Of a stretch of 54,450 nucleotides of DNA, positions 25,303 through 34,040 are shown piece by piece. The first letter of the stretch is position 1. Each line of letters starts with the position of its first letter. Made by a program: the position numbers and the translations under genes. The notes under the pieces were generated by a model. It had not been told where the DNA came from. It was given only the letters and a program-made list of their open reading frames with translations, and did not search any database. Origin of the DNA: Neobacillus muris (GTDB taxonomy: Bacteria; Bacillota; Bacilli; Bacillales; Cytobacillaceae); contig NZ_CALPDF010000031.1 in assembly GCF_943193175.1 (NCBI RefSeq), positions 1 to 54,450 on the forward strand. The letters are read 5' to 3'.

Positions 25303-26238
25303 GTGAAAAAAATAACAGTGGAAGACTTGGTCCAGAAGTTTTCATTGAAAGTCCTGGCTGGTGAGGGTCAACTGCAAAAACCAATTACACAGCCGCGGGT
25401 GCATCGGCCGGGCCTCGAATTTGTCGGCCACTTTGACTTTTTTCCAACGGAGCAAGTCCAAATTCTAGGCAAAAAAGAAATTACCTATCTACATAAGTTA
25501 ACGAAAGAGGAACGGAAAATTCGAATTGGAAATATTGTCCACTATCATCCGCCCTGTTTTATTGTAACAGCCGGTCAAGAGGGGCTGACCTATTTGATTC
25601 ACCATTGTACAGAGCAGGGCATCCCCTTATTAGTAACAAATAAACCTGAGACAACCTCAGAGTTCATTCCCAAATTGGATGCGTTTTTGGTGAAGGGGTT
25701 AGCACCAGAGATGGCGGTGCATGGAGTTTGCATGAATGTGTCTGGAATTGGGATCTTGATTCGGGGAGGCTCTGGTGTAGGAAAAAGCGAGACCGCTCAC
25801 ACTTTAATTCGCCGGGGGCATCGGTTGGTGGCAGATGATATCGTTGTTTTAAAGAAACTAAGTACGCAAACTATTTTAGGAACCCATAATGAGAAAAATA
25901 AGGAGTTTTTGGCACTCCGGAGCATTGGGCTGTTAAATGTCGTCCGCTTATACGGCCGCAAGGCTTTTCAAGATGAGACCCGAATTGCGCTTGATATTCA
26001 TTTGACTAAGTGGGAAAAAGATGCCTTGTATAATGATTTAGAACAGGAAATTCATGACACCGATTATATGGGTGTTAAAATTCCTTCAATCGAAATCCAG
26101 CTCCAGCCTGGACGTGATGTGGCAGGGCTAATTGAGGCAGCAGCCAATAACTTTTACTTGAAGCAGCAGGGCTACAGCGCTGCCGAAGAGTTTATGAGCC
26201 GAATTGAGGCAGATATGGCCAAATCTGGTATGGAATAA
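25303..26238 (+). CDS. HPr kinase/phosphorylase paralogue, divergent
   Basis: A 311-residue protein with the HprK length and architecture: N-terminal domain PRVHRPGLEFVGHFDFFPTEQVQILGK, His140, P-loop GGSGVGKS (155-162) and RRGHRLVADD. HprK phosphorylates Ser46 of HPr to control carbon catabolite repression. Two departures are notable. The P-loop has Gly in place of the usual Asp (GDSGxGKS), and the second signature reads ALRSIGLLNV where the family has EIRGLGIINV, losing the Glu and the Gly. The gene is not next to lgt, as canonical hprK is. It is probably a specialised or weakened second copy. The start GTG at 25303 matches the family's beginning; upstream open frame is ignored. Confidence 0.75.
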   Translation: MKKITVEDLVQKFSLKVLAGEGQLQKPITQPRVHRPGLEFVGHFDFFPTEQVQILGKKEITYLHKLTKEERKIRIGNIVHYHPPCFIVTAGQEGLTYLIHHCTEQGIPLLVTNKPETTSEFIPKLDAFLVKGLAPEMAVHGVCMNVSGIGILIRGGSGVGKSETAHTLIRRGHRLVADDIVVLKKLSTQTILGTHNEKNKEFLALRSIGLLNVVRLYGRKAFQDETRIALDIHLTKWEKDALYNDLEQEIHDTDYMGVKIPSIEIQLQPGRDVAGLIEAAANNFYLKQQGYSAAEEFMSRIEADMAKSGME

Positions 26239-26281
26239 CTATTTTAAAAAATGGAAGAACACTGATCCTCTTCTGAATGTG

Positions 26282-26303
26282 GCACCGTTTATCGGTGCTT
26301 TTT
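26282..26303 (+). terminator. Terminator of the HprK-like gene
   Basis: GCACCG TTTAT CGGTGC followed by TTTTTC. Confidence 0.75.
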
Positions 26304-26515
26304 CATGTTTGCCAAGTTTAAGGATTCCATGGAAAGACTTTTCACTTTTTTAAATGCTTTAAATAGTTTATAATTATCAGATAATAGCAGTATAATAATT
26401 TTATACTTTGAATCGTTTTACTTGAGACAAAAAAGGTATGTTTTGAAGGGTTATCTAGCTTTTTTGAGCAGAAGCCATATCTTTTTTGCCAATATAGGGG
26501 ATAAGGAAGGATATC

Positions 26516-28015
26516 ATGAGCAGCATACAGGGGAAAACAGATGTTATCTTAATCGGTGCAGGAATCATGAGTGCAACATTGGGGTCATTGTTGAAAGAGC
26601 TGGCACCGGAATGGGAAATCAAAGTGTTTGAGAAACTTGAAAAACCAGGAGAGGAAAGCTCGAACGAATGGAATAATGCGGGAACAGGGCATTCGGCTCT
26701 GTGTGAGTTGAACTATACGGTTGAAAAGCCGGATGGATCCATTGATATTGGCAAAGCGATCAAAATAAATGAACAGTTTCAGCTTTCAAGGCAGTTTTGG
26801 TCCTATCTTGTAAACAGCAATCTTATCCAGAATCCGCAGGACTTCATCAGGCCGCTGCCCCATATGAGTCTAGTGCAAGGGGAAACGGATGTTACTTTTT
26901 TGAAAAAACGTTTTAAAGCGCTTTCGGATCATCCGCTGTTTCAGGGAATGGAGTTTTCTGATGACCCTAAAAAGCTAAAGGAATGGGTTCCGCTCATTAT
27001 GGAAGGCCGCACGTCGAATGAACCGATCGCGGCAACAAAAATCGACTCTGGAACGGATGTCAACTTTGGTGCGTTAACACGGATGCTGTTTAACCACTTG
27101 AAGAGCCAAAATGTCGAAATTAACTATAAGCATAATGTGGAGGACATTAAACGCACGGAGGATGGCTTATGGGAATTGAAAATTTGGAACATGGCTACAG
27201 GCAACATTGAACGCCATACAGCCAAATTTGTCTTTATCGGTGCTGGCGGCGGAAGTCTGCCTTTACTGCAAAAAACCGGCATCCCTGAGTCAAAGCATGT
27301 AGGTGGATTCCCGGTAAGCGGACTATTTATGGTTTGCAGCAATCCGAAAGTGATCGAGCAGCATCATGCCAAGGTTTACGGCAAAGCGAAGGTTGGCGCG
27401 CCGCCGATGTCTGTTCCGCATCTTGATACAAGATTTATCGATAACAAGAAATCCTTGCTGTTCGGGCCGTTTGCCGGATTCTCGCCAAAGTTTTTAAAAA
27501 CTGGCTCCAATTTAGATTTGATTGGCTCCGTAAAACCGAACAACGTGCTCACAATGCTGGCGGCAGGCGTCAAAGAGTTATCATTGACCAAATACTTGAT
27601 CCAGCAAGTGATGCTATCAAAAGAACAGCGCATGGAAGAATTACGGGAGTTTATTCCGAATGCCAAAGCTGAGGATTGGGATATCGTGGTGGCCGGCCAG
27701 CGGGTGCAGGTGATCAAGGATACAGAGGCAGGCAAAGGAACCCTTCAATTTGGCACGGAAGTCATTACGGCTGCTGACGGCTCGATCGCCGCCTTGCTCG
27801 GCGCTTCTCCGGGAGCCTCTACTGCCGTTCACGTGATGCTCCAGGTAATAGAAAAATGCTTCCCGCAGCAAATCGAAGCGTGGGAAGAGAAAATTGTCGA
27901 AATGATCCCTTCTTATGGGGTTTCCTTAGCGGACAATCCTGTGCTGCTTGAAAAAGTTCATGCCTCTACAGCAAAGGCACTTGACCTAACCGAAAAAGAA
28001 TTGGTTTACCATTAA
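26516..28015 (+). CDS. mqo: Malate:quinone oxidoreductase
   Basis: A 499-residue peripheral membrane flavoprotein that oxidises malate to oxaloacetate and reduces quinone. It shows the FAD-binding [19 protein letters not shown] near the N-terminus, [18 protein letters not shown], the [15 protein letters not shown] block and [16 protein letters not shown]. The length is normal for Mqo. AAGGAAGG lies 6 nt before ATG. It stands alone between terminators. Many Bacillaceae have both Mdh and Mqo; the enzyme links the TCA cycle to respiration. Confidence 0.93.
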   Translation: MSSIQGKTDVILIGAGIMSATLGSLLKELAPEWEIKVFEKLEKPGEESSNEWNNAGTGHSALCELNYTVEKPDGSIDIGKAIKINEQFQLSRQFWSYLVNSNLIQNPQDFIRPLPHMSLVQGETDVTFLKKRFKALSDHPLFQGMEFSDDPKKLKEWVPLIMEGRTSNEPIAATKIDSGTDVNFGALTRMLFNHLKSQNVEINYKHNVEDIKRTEDGLWELKIWNMATGNIERHTAKFVFIGAGGGSLPLLQKTGIPESKHVGGFPVSGLFMVCSNPKVIEQHHAKVYGKAKVGAPPMSVPHLDTRFIDNKKSLLFGPFAGFSPKFLKTGSNLDLIGSVKPNNVLTMLAAGVKELSLTKYLIQQVMLSKEQRMEELREFIPNAKAEDWDIVVAGQRVQVIKDTEAGKGTLQFGTEVITAADGSIAALLGASPGASTAVHVMLQVIEKCFPQQIEAWEEKIVEMIPSYGVSLADNPVLLEKVHASTAKALDLTEKELVYH

Positions 28016-28023
28016 TTCCCTTC

Positions 28024-28059
28024 GAACCTTTGATCCATCTGCGGATTGAAGGTTCTTTT
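28024..28059 (+). terminator. First terminator of mqo
   Basis: GAACCTTTGATCC pairs with GGATTGAAGGTTC around ATCTGC, followed by TTTTC. Confidence 0.8.
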
Positions 28060-28067
28060 CATAAAAA

Positions 28068-28099
28068 GGGGCTGTCCTTTTTGGTTTTTGGACAGCCCC
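28068..28099 (+). terminator. Second hairpin after mqo (GGGGCTGTCC family)
   Basis: GGGGCTGTCC (28068-28077) and GGACAGCCCC (28090-28099) form a perfect 10-bp stem, identical in its core to the ponA terminator at 23915-23975. Confidence 0.8.
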
Positions 28100-28173
28100 G
28101 GGCATTTTCCGGCGTTTAATCGCAGATGACCGGTTCTAATGGGTCTCTTTCAGTGTTAACCGGGTTATTATAT

Positions 28174-29346
28174 TTAATTCAAAGCGGCAACTTCCTTTTT
28201 ATTATCCGATTTAAGATAAACAAGCGCAAGCAGCATCGATGGAATCGAGCAGGCAATCATGCCGATGAAGGCATATCTTGGCTCTATTTCAAACAAATAA
28301 CCGCCGAAGAATGTGAACACTGCCGTTCCCCAGCTAAGCGCCAATGCTGAATACAAGCCCTGTGCTTTCGGCACTTGTTCATATGGAATGTTTTGAATTA
28401 AATATTTCATAAACGCATAATGTCCCATGGCAAATGAGAAGGAGTGCAAGGCTTGTGCGAAACTAAAAACAATAACATTCGGAAAAGCAAATACCACTAT
28501 CCAGCGTACGGTCGAACCAAGCGCTGCCAGGGCAAGCAAGGCGCCTGCCGAAAAATGCTGGAACAGCCTGTCTGCGATTGAGAAGAATATGATTTCCGCC
28601 AGCACCGCTATGTTAATGATCATGCCAATGAAATAACGGGGTGCATCGATATCCTGCAAAAAGAGGTAGCCATAGCTGTAATAAGAGGCGTGGGCTGATT
28701 GCAGCAAGATCACAATCACAAGCACCAAGCCAAAGTGTTTAATCTTAAATAGCTTCAGCATGCCAGCCTCTTTTGTTTGAAGCTTTTGCGGCTTTTTCGA
28801 TAAAACCAATGGCGCACCCATGAACCCAAGACCCACAACTGCCAAAATGCCAATTAACAGTGCCCATAAGATCACTTCATCGCCAAGCCATCCAGTAAAG
28901 ACAGTTAAAATGATTCCGGCCGCGACAAACCCGATGGACCCCCAAGATCTGCTTTTTCCATAATGCTTTAATTGATTGCTTTGAACAAGGACTCCAGCTG
29001 CGCTGTCCAATGCCGGCATCAAGGTTGGGTAAAAAATATTTATCAGCAGGGTAACGAAAAGCAGGGCAGAAAACGAATCGGCAGGGATATAACACAGAAT
29101 GGCGAGCAGCGTGCCAATGGCCATTCCATTCAATAAGGCCTTGCTGCTAAACTTACCCGAAAAATAAGGGAAGGCAAATAAGGTGGAAAGTCCGCGGACT
29201 ATCATCCCCAGGCTCATAATTAAGCTCGCTTGTGCAACCGAAACCCCTTTTGTCTCGACCATCCATCCCGTCCAGTAGGGCAAAAAGACGCCCCAGGTCA
29301 TATAAAAACTAAAAAATTGTTTGCTCATCCAACGTTGCGTATTCAT
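28174..29346 (-). CDS. MFS transporter, HcaT/MFS_1-like
   Basis: A 390-residue membrane protein with about 12 transmembrane helices. The N-terminus RWMSKQFFSFYMTWGVFLPYWTGWM and the charged SNQLKHYGKSRSWGSIGFVAAG are typical of the MFS_1-like group, which includes 3-phenylpropionate transporter HcaT and nucleoside transporters. ATG at 29346 follows GGAGGGATACAGAA; an upstream in-frame ATG at 29379 lacks such a site. It is transcribed divergently from the YeiL-type regulator 80 bp away, so it is a likely regulatory target. The substrate is unknown. Confidence 0.8.
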   Translation of the reverse strand: MNTQRWMSKQFFSFYMTWGVFLPYWTGWMVETKGVSVAQASLIMSLGMIVRGLSTLFAFPYFSGKFSSKALLNGMAIGTLLAILCYIPADSFSALLFVTLLINIFYPTLMPALDSAAGVLVQSNQLKHYGKSRSWGSIGFVAAGIILTVFTGWLGDEVILWALLIGILAVVGLGFMGAPLVLSKKPQKLQTKEAGMLKLFKIKHFGLVLVIVILLQSAHASYYSYGYLFLQDIDAPRYFIGMIINIAVLAEIIFFSIADRLFQHFSAGALLALAALGSTVRWIVVFAFPNVIVFSFAQALHSFSFAMGHYAFMKYLIQNIPYEQVPKAQGLYSALALSWGTAVFTFFGGYLFEIEPRYAFIGMIACSIPSMLLALVYLKSDNKKEVAALN

Positions 29347-29368
29347 TTCTGTATCCCTCCATTGATTG

Positions 29369-29409
29369 CATGATATCATGGAGACAGGTACGATAATAGG
29401 AGATATCTC
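29369..29409. promoter_or_regulatory. Shared control region of MFS gene and yeiL
   Basis: The 80-bp divergent gap holds two perfect palindromes, CATGATATCATG (29369-29380) and GAGATATCTC (29400-29409). They share the GATATC core with centres 30 bp apart. Either could bind the Crp/Fnr-type regulator encoded at 29427, although neither has the classical TGTGA half-site. Confidence 0.4.
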
Positions 29410-29426
29410 ATACTTTGGGGTGAAAG

Positions 29427-30098
29427 ATGGAAATTTATAAAGGTGAAAAAAGGCATCGTTATTTGGAAAGGCACCCGATTTCCCAGTTGTTTTCCTGTCC
29501 GATTGAGGAATTTATTGAGGTGCATGAATATAAGCGGGATGAATGGATTATTCGCGAAGGCATGCGGCCGGATTTTTTATTTTATGTGATGGGGGGAAAA
29601 GCAAAAATATATGTGACGCATCAAAACGGGAAGGTTTCCCTGATTAATTTTATTAATCCCCATGATTATATTGGAGAGATGGAATTATTAAATGATGTGT
29701 ACTATACAAAAGGGATTCAGGCCTCCACGAAAACCATTTGCTATGCCATCCCCTTTTCCTGCTGCCGTGACCAGTTGTTGGAGGATGTGAAATTTCTTCG
29801 TGAGCTGACCAGGGTATTAAGTGTGAAATCGACTGCCATGTCTGCGAAGTATGCGCAAAGCCTTGCTTTTCCGCTTGAAAACCGGCTGGCCGATTTTATT
29901 TTGCAAACGGCTGATGGCCCAATTTATAAGGAAAAGCATGTGATGGTTTGCGATTTTTTAGGTGTTTCCTATCGCCACTTATTGCATGTTATACGGCAAT
30001 TTTGTGAGAAAGGGTATCTGCAAAAGGAAGGCCGGCACTATCGGATCCGTCTGCCAGACGCGCTGCAGGGGCTCGCTGAAATGCTGAAGCATGAATAA
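29427..30098 (+). CDS. yeiL: YeiL-type Crp/Fnr family regulator
   Basis: A 223-residue protein with a cyclic-nucleotide-binding-like domain (about 15-140, RDEWIIREGMRPDFLFYVMGGKAKIYVTHQNGKVSLINF) and a C-terminal winged HTH (CDFLGVSYRHLLHVIRQFCEKGYLQK). It matches E. coli YeiL in detail, including SLINFINPHDYIGEMELL and FPLENRLADFIL. E. coli YeiL was linked to stationary-phase survival under nitrogen starvation. Cysteines at CRDQLLED and CYAIPFSCC differ from the Fnr cluster pattern. It is flanked by two MFS genes. Confidence 0.85.
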   Translation: MEIYKGEKRHRYLERHPISQLFSCPIEEFIEVHEYKRDEWIIREGMRPDFLFYVMGGKAKIYVTHQNGKVSLINFINPHDYIGEMELLNDVYYTKGIQASTKTICYAIPFSCCRDQLLEDVKFLRELTRVLSVKSTAMSAKYAQSLAFPLENRLADFILQTADGPIYKEKHVMVCDFLGVSYRHLLHVIRQFCEKGYLQKEGRHYRIRLPDALQGLAEMLKHE

Positions 30099-30119
30099 CA
30101 TTATGCCATTTAAAAAAAG

Positions 30120-30153
30120 AAAAAGGCCTGGCATCCAATTCCAGGTCTTTTTT
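30120..30153 (+). terminator. Terminator of yeiL
   Basis: AAAAAGGCCTGG pairs with CCAGGTCTTTTT around CATCCAATT. It also faces the end of the convergent MFS gene. Confidence 0.85.
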
Positions 30154-30169
30154 GATGATGGGGGTGAGA

Positions 30170-31396
30170 TTAATAAACGGTTTCCCTTTGAGCTCGCAGC
30201 ATTCTGTATAAAAATATGGAGCAGAACGAACAGAGGAGGGCCATCGCTGCAATAAATCCATAGCCTGCCTGTAGGCCAATCAGTTCATTTCCAAAGCTTT
30301 TTCCAAAAAACTCATTTACACAATCAATAATAAAGCCGATAAGCAAATTTCCGATCACACTGGCTATTCCCATTAGCGTGACAGTAAACGTAATCGCGGT
30401 CCCAACCCCTTTTGCATGACGTTTGGCAAGCAGGGCCATAACGGTAGGATAGATCGGGGCAATGCCGATTCCGGCAATAGCAAAAAGAATGGCTCCGATT
30501 TCTCCGATGAAAATGGCTGCCAAACTGCACAAACCTGAAAAAGCAGAAAACAGCGTAATGGAGAGAGAGTAGCCAATTTTGTCTGTCATCGGACCCGCGA
30601 ACAAACGAGAGAGGGTAAAAAATAAGAAAAATAGTGAAAGCATACCGGATGCCCGTGTTAACGGCCAATCATAGGCGTGTTCTAAATAATAGACAAGCCA
30701 GCTTCCAACAGCCAATTCAGAAATCACTCCAAACGATAGCACCGCCACAATCAACCAGGCAATCGGGTCCCGCAATAATCCGCGAAACGATGCTGCTTCT
30801 CCATCGCTTTGATGTTCCCCGGGAAACCTCCCAATAAGCGAGGGAATAATCGGCAAAACCGATAAGGAAAGAAGGATCAAGTACATCCCGCGCCATCCAA
30901 GCTCACCGCCCGCTAAATCCCAGCCCATCATCGAGGCACCGATGATGGGAGCCCCAATCGAACTGAGGCCATAAAAAAAGTGAGCCAGATTCATCATGGT
31001 CCCTGTATTTTTGGTGAAGATCCGGGCTGCCATGATGCCCAGGCCAATCTCGAGGATTCCGTTCCCTACGTACAGCAGGAAGTAGGACGCTGTTAAGGAG
31101 GGATATCCTTTAGACAGGTACATAAAGACTCCCGCCAAGGTCATCGAAACAAAAGCCAGAATTCCTGTAAAGCGGATGCCAATTTTATCAGCAAGGACAG
31201 AGGTAAACGAGCATGCCAGCAAATATCCCAAGGAATTCAAGGCAAGCAGGACACCAAGCTGGGACTCATTCAGGGAAAATTCAGCCTGCATACTTGGCAG
31301 GGCGGGCCCCTTAATATTTTCTGATAGGCCGAAAATAAGGAAACCGCCGAAAACAACAAATAATAAAATCCAACGATTGATTCTAGGATTCTTCAA
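30170..31396 (-). CDS. MFS transporter, FHS/fucose-permease-like
   Basis: A 408-residue protein with about 12 membrane helices. LLFVVFGGFLIFGLSENIKGPALPSMQAEF opens the protein, and LGVLLALNSLGYLLACSFTSVLADKIG holds the MFS loop 2-3 motif. NGILEIGLGIMAARIF and IGIAPIYPTVMALLAKRHAKG fit the fucose-permease/sugar-transporter-like group. The start is TTG with GGAGG 9 nt upstream. It stands alone, convergent with yeiL. Substrate unknown. Confidence 0.8.
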   Translation of the reverse strand: MKNPRINRWILLFVVFGGFLIFGLSENIKGPALPSMQAEFSLNESQLGVLLALNSLGYLLACSFTSVLADKIGIRFTGILAFVSMTLAGVFMYLSKGYPSLTASYFLLYVGNGILEIGLGIMAARIFTKNTGTMMNLAHFFYGLSSIGAPIIGASMMGWDLAGGELGWRGMYLILLSLSVLPIIPSLIGRFPGEHQSDGEAASFRGLLRDPIAWLIVAVLSFGVISELAVGSWLVYYLEHAYDWPLTRASGMLSLFFLFFTLSRLFAGPMTDKIGYSLSITLFSAFSGLCSLAAIFIGEIGAILFAIAGIGIAPIYPTVMALLAKRHAKGVGTAITFTVTLMGIASVIGNLLIGFIIDCVNEFFGKSFGNELIGLQAGYGFIAAMALLCSFCSIFLYRMLRAQRETVY

Positions 31397-31510
31397 CCAA
31401 GCATTCCTCCATCAGATGACTTCATCTCTTTTTATATGTATGACTCTATTTTAAAGTAAAAGGGAGGATTTGTTTAATAAAATGATAGAGAGATTGGAGG
31501 AGGAGACAGC

Positions 31511-31556
31511 AAAAAAGCCGCAGGATGCTGCCAGTTAGACAGCGCTGCGGCTTTTT
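31511..31556 (-). terminator. Terminator of ahpCF
   Basis: AAAAAAGCCGCAG pairs with CTGCGGCTTTTT. Read on the minus strand, the hairpin lies 2 nt after the ahpF stop and ends in a T tract. Confidence 0.85.
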
Positions 31557-31557
31557 A

Positions 31558-33087
31558 TTAATTCCGGATGAGGTAATCGAAAGCGCCTAATGCGGCATTC
31601 GCACCTGATCCCATTGAAATAATGATTTGTTTATAAGGGCTGTTTGTACAGTCACCTGCAGCGAACACACCAGGGATGGTGGTTGCCCCGCGATTATCGA
31701 CCACAATTTCACCCATTCTCGTACGTTCAAGCGTGTCAGCTAACCATTCTGTATTTGGCACAAGACCAATTTGAACAAACACACCTTGCAATTCAATATG
31801 GTGTTCTTCGCCTGTTTCACGGTCAATATAGGTAAGTCCGTTTACTTTGTCAGTACCGGTGATTTCCTTTGTTTGGGCGTTCTTGATGACCGTTGCATTA
31901 GGCAGGCTGTTCAGACGTTCCTGCAGAACAGAGTCAGCTTTCAATTCTGAAGAAAATTCAATGACAGTGACATGCTTAACAATGCCTGCAAGGTCAATGG
32001 CTGCTTCAACACCAGAGTTGCCTCCGCCGATAACAGCTACATCTTTTCCGGCAAATAATGGGCCATCACAGTGAGGGCAGTATGCCACACCTTTGTTCTT
32101 GAATTCCGCTTCCCCTGGGACATTTACATTGCGCCAGCGCGCACCAGTGGATAGAATGACCGTCTTGCTTTTTAGAACAGCGCCGTTTTCAAGTTCGACT
32201 TCAATCAAGTCTTTCTTTTCCAAACGGGCAGCACGCTGTGAACTCATGATATCCACATCGTATTCTTTCACATGCTCTTCAAGACTTGCTGCAAGCTTAG
32301 GGCCTTCTGTATATTTTGTGCCAATAAAGTTCTCAATGCCAAGGGTATCGAGGATTTGGCCGCCAAAGCGCTCAGCCACAATACCAGTGCGGATGCCCTT
32401 GCGTGCTGCATAGATTGCTGCACTGGCACCGGCAGGACCGCCGCCGACAACAAGCACATCATATGGCTCTTTATCAGCAAGCTCTGAAGCATCTGGACCA
32501 TTGCCCATCTTAGCAAGAATATCCTCCAGAGTCATTCGGCCGCTGCCAAAGGGTTCCCCGTTAAGGAATACAGTCGGCACTGCCAAAATGTCTTTGCTTT
32601 CAACTTCTTCTTTGAACGCAGCGCCATCAATCATGGTATGGGAAATGCCAGGGTTGAGGACACTCATTGCGTTCAATGCCTGCACCACATCTGGACAGTT
32701 GTGGCAGCTTAGGGATACGTAAGTTTCAAAGTGGTATTCACCTTTGATAGCCTTCACACGATCAATTATGCTTTGGTCAACCTTCGGTGCTCTGCCGCCC
32801 ACTTGAAGGAGAGCCAACACGAATGAAGTGAACTCATGTCCAAATGGAAGGCCGGCAAACGCAATGCCAGTGTCTTCGCCAGGGCGGTTGACACTAAAGC
32901 TTGGCGTTCTTTGAAGGGTTGTGTTTTCTACTTTTATTTTAGAAGACATGGTTGAAAGCTCATCCATCAGCGCCAGCATGTCGTTTGATAACTTATCTGA
33001 GCCGGCACTGATTTTAAGCAGCACATCGTTTTCTAACAGTTGTAAATACTGATTTAATTGTGCCTTAATATCTGCTTCAAGTATCAT
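31558..33087 (-). CDS. ahpF: Alkyl hydroperoxide reductase subunit F
   Basis: A 509-residue flavoprotein disulfide reductase that moves electrons from NADH to AhpC. The N-terminal tandem thioredoxin-like domain has Cys128-His-Asn-Cys131. The C-terminal thioredoxin-reductase part has the FAD motif [20 protein letters not shown], the redox YCPHCDGP and the final FAAGDCT. It follows ahpC by 13 nt in one transcription unit, as in B. subtilis, with a strong terminator after it. Control is expected from the PerR-type sites upstream of ahpC. Confidence 0.95.
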   Translation of the reverse strand: MILEADIKAQLNQYLQLLENDVLLKISAGSDKLSNDMLALMDELSTMSSKIKVENTTLQRTPSFSVNRPGEDTGIAFAGLPFGHEFTSFVLALLQVGGRAPKVDQSIIDRVKAIKGEYHFETYVSLSCHNCPDVVQALNAMSVLNPGISHTMIDGAAFKEEVESKDILAVPTVFLNGEPFGSGRMTLEDILAKMGNGPDASELADKEPYDVLVVGGGPAGASAAIYAARKGIRTGIVAERFGGQILDTLGIENFIGTKYTEGPKLAASLEEHVKEYDVDIMSSQRAARLEKKDLIEVELENGAVLKSKTVILSTGARWRNVNVPGEAEFKNKGVAYCPHCDGPLFAGKDVAVIGGGNSGVEAAIDLAGIVKHVTVIEFSSELKADSVLQERLNSLPNATVIKNAQTKEITGTDKVNGLTYIDRETGEEHHIELQGVFVQIGLVPNTEWLADTLERTRMGEIVVDNRGATTIPGVFAAGDCTNSPYKQIIISMGSGANAALGAFDYLIRN

Positions 33088-33100
33088 TTAGAGCACTTCC

Positions 33101-33664
33101 TTAAATTTTACCTACAAGGTCAAGGCTTGGTTTAAGAGTTTCAGAACCCTCTTTCCATTTTGCAGGGCAAACTTCGCCAGGATTGTTGCGGACATATTGT
33201 GCGGCTTTGATTTTGTCAATTAATGTGCTGGCATCACGGCCAATGCCATCTGCATTGATTTCAACAGCTTGAATCACGCCGTCTGGATCAATGATGAATG
33301 TGCCGCGGTCTGCAGCGCCTTCTTCTTCTCTTAATACATCGAATTGGCGGGAAAGGACATGGGCAGGGTCACCGATCATGCCATATGTAACCTTGCCGAT
33401 TGCTTCTGAAGTTTCGTGCCATGCTTTATGTGTGAAATGAGAATCTCTTGATACAGAGAATACTTCAACGCCTAGTTGCTGCAATGCTGGGTACTGCTCT
33501 TGAAGGTCTTCAAGCTCAGTAGGGCAAACAAATGTAAAGTCAGCTGGGTAGAAGCAAACCACTGTCCAATGACCTTTGAAATCCGCATCCGATACTTCGA
33601 TAAATTCACCATTTTTGAAAGCTTGTGCTTTGAAAGGTTCTACTGCTTTTCCAATTAGAGACAT
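33101..33664 (-). CDS. ahpC: Alkyl hydroperoxide reductase subunit C (peroxiredoxin)
   Basis: A 187-residue typical 2-Cys peroxiredoxin. Peroxidatic Cys47 is in DFTFVCPTE, resolving Cys166 in [10 protein letters not shown], and the GGTF-type FIIDP and YF-type C-terminus (DLVGKI) fit bacterial AhpC. It reduces hydrogen peroxide and organic peroxides in the cytoplasm. ATG at 33664 has AGGAGG upstream; the frame extends further but without support. A TATAAT lies at 33696-33701 on the minus strand, and a PerR-like box sits just upstream of the -35 position. Confidence 0.95.
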   Translation of the reverse strand: MSLIGKAVEPFKAQAFKNGEFIEVSDADFKGHWTVVCFYPADFTFVCPTELEDLQEQYPALQQLGVEVFSVSRDSHFTHKAWHETSEAIGKVTYGMIGDPAHVLSRQFDVLREEEGAADRGTFIIDPDGVIQAVEINADGIGRDASTLIDKIKAAQYVRNNPGEVCPAKWKEGSETLKPSLDLVGKI

Positions 33665-33695
33665 AATAATATTCCTCCTAAAATGATTTATTAAC

Positions 33696-33803
33696 ATTAT
33701 AGACTGTTTTTTCATAAGTTAATCTATAATTATTATTAATTTATATTAGTTATTATAGCGATGTCTTATTATTTTTGTCAAATAAAAATAATAATGATTT
33801 TAA
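33696..33803 (-). promoter_or_regulatory. ahpCF promoter with two PerR-like boxes
   Basis: The -10 box TATAAT is at 33696-33701. CTATAATTATTATTA (33724-33738) matches the PerR consensus TTATAATNATTATAA at 12 of 14 defined positions and abuts the -35 region. TAATAATGATTTTAA (33789-33803) matches at 12 of 14. The region is AT-rich, so the second match could be chance, but ahpC is a classical PerR target. Confidence 0.6.
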
Positions 33804-33989
33804 TTAGATATCAACTATAAAAAACATCATTTCGTTTGTAAACGCTTTAAAAATATTGTTATCCTTAAATAATATTAGCACTTAGAGCCAATCTTATTAG
33901 TAAAAAAAATAAATTCTATAAGAATGCTATCGACTGGTTCATCGCAAACTATTTCAATAATGTAAATGAGAATTTATTATGTAAATGAA

Positions 33990-34037
33990 AAAAGCTGAAA
34001 GATAAACCATTGGAAATGGCTATCTATTTCAGCTTTT
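33990..34037 (-). terminator. Terminator of gntRKPZ
   Basis: AAAAGCTGAAA pairs with TTTCAGCTTTT around a 26-nt loop that can pair further. It lies 4 nt beyond the gntZ stop on the minus strand. Confidence 0.8.
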
Positions 34038-34040
34038 AGT

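Noticed and set aside
33837..33850. cre-like TGTAAACGCTTTAA between gntZ and ahpC
   Set aside because: It matches 12 of 14 positions, but it is about 170 bp upstream of ahpC and beyond the end of the gnt operon, so no target is evident. It may be chance.
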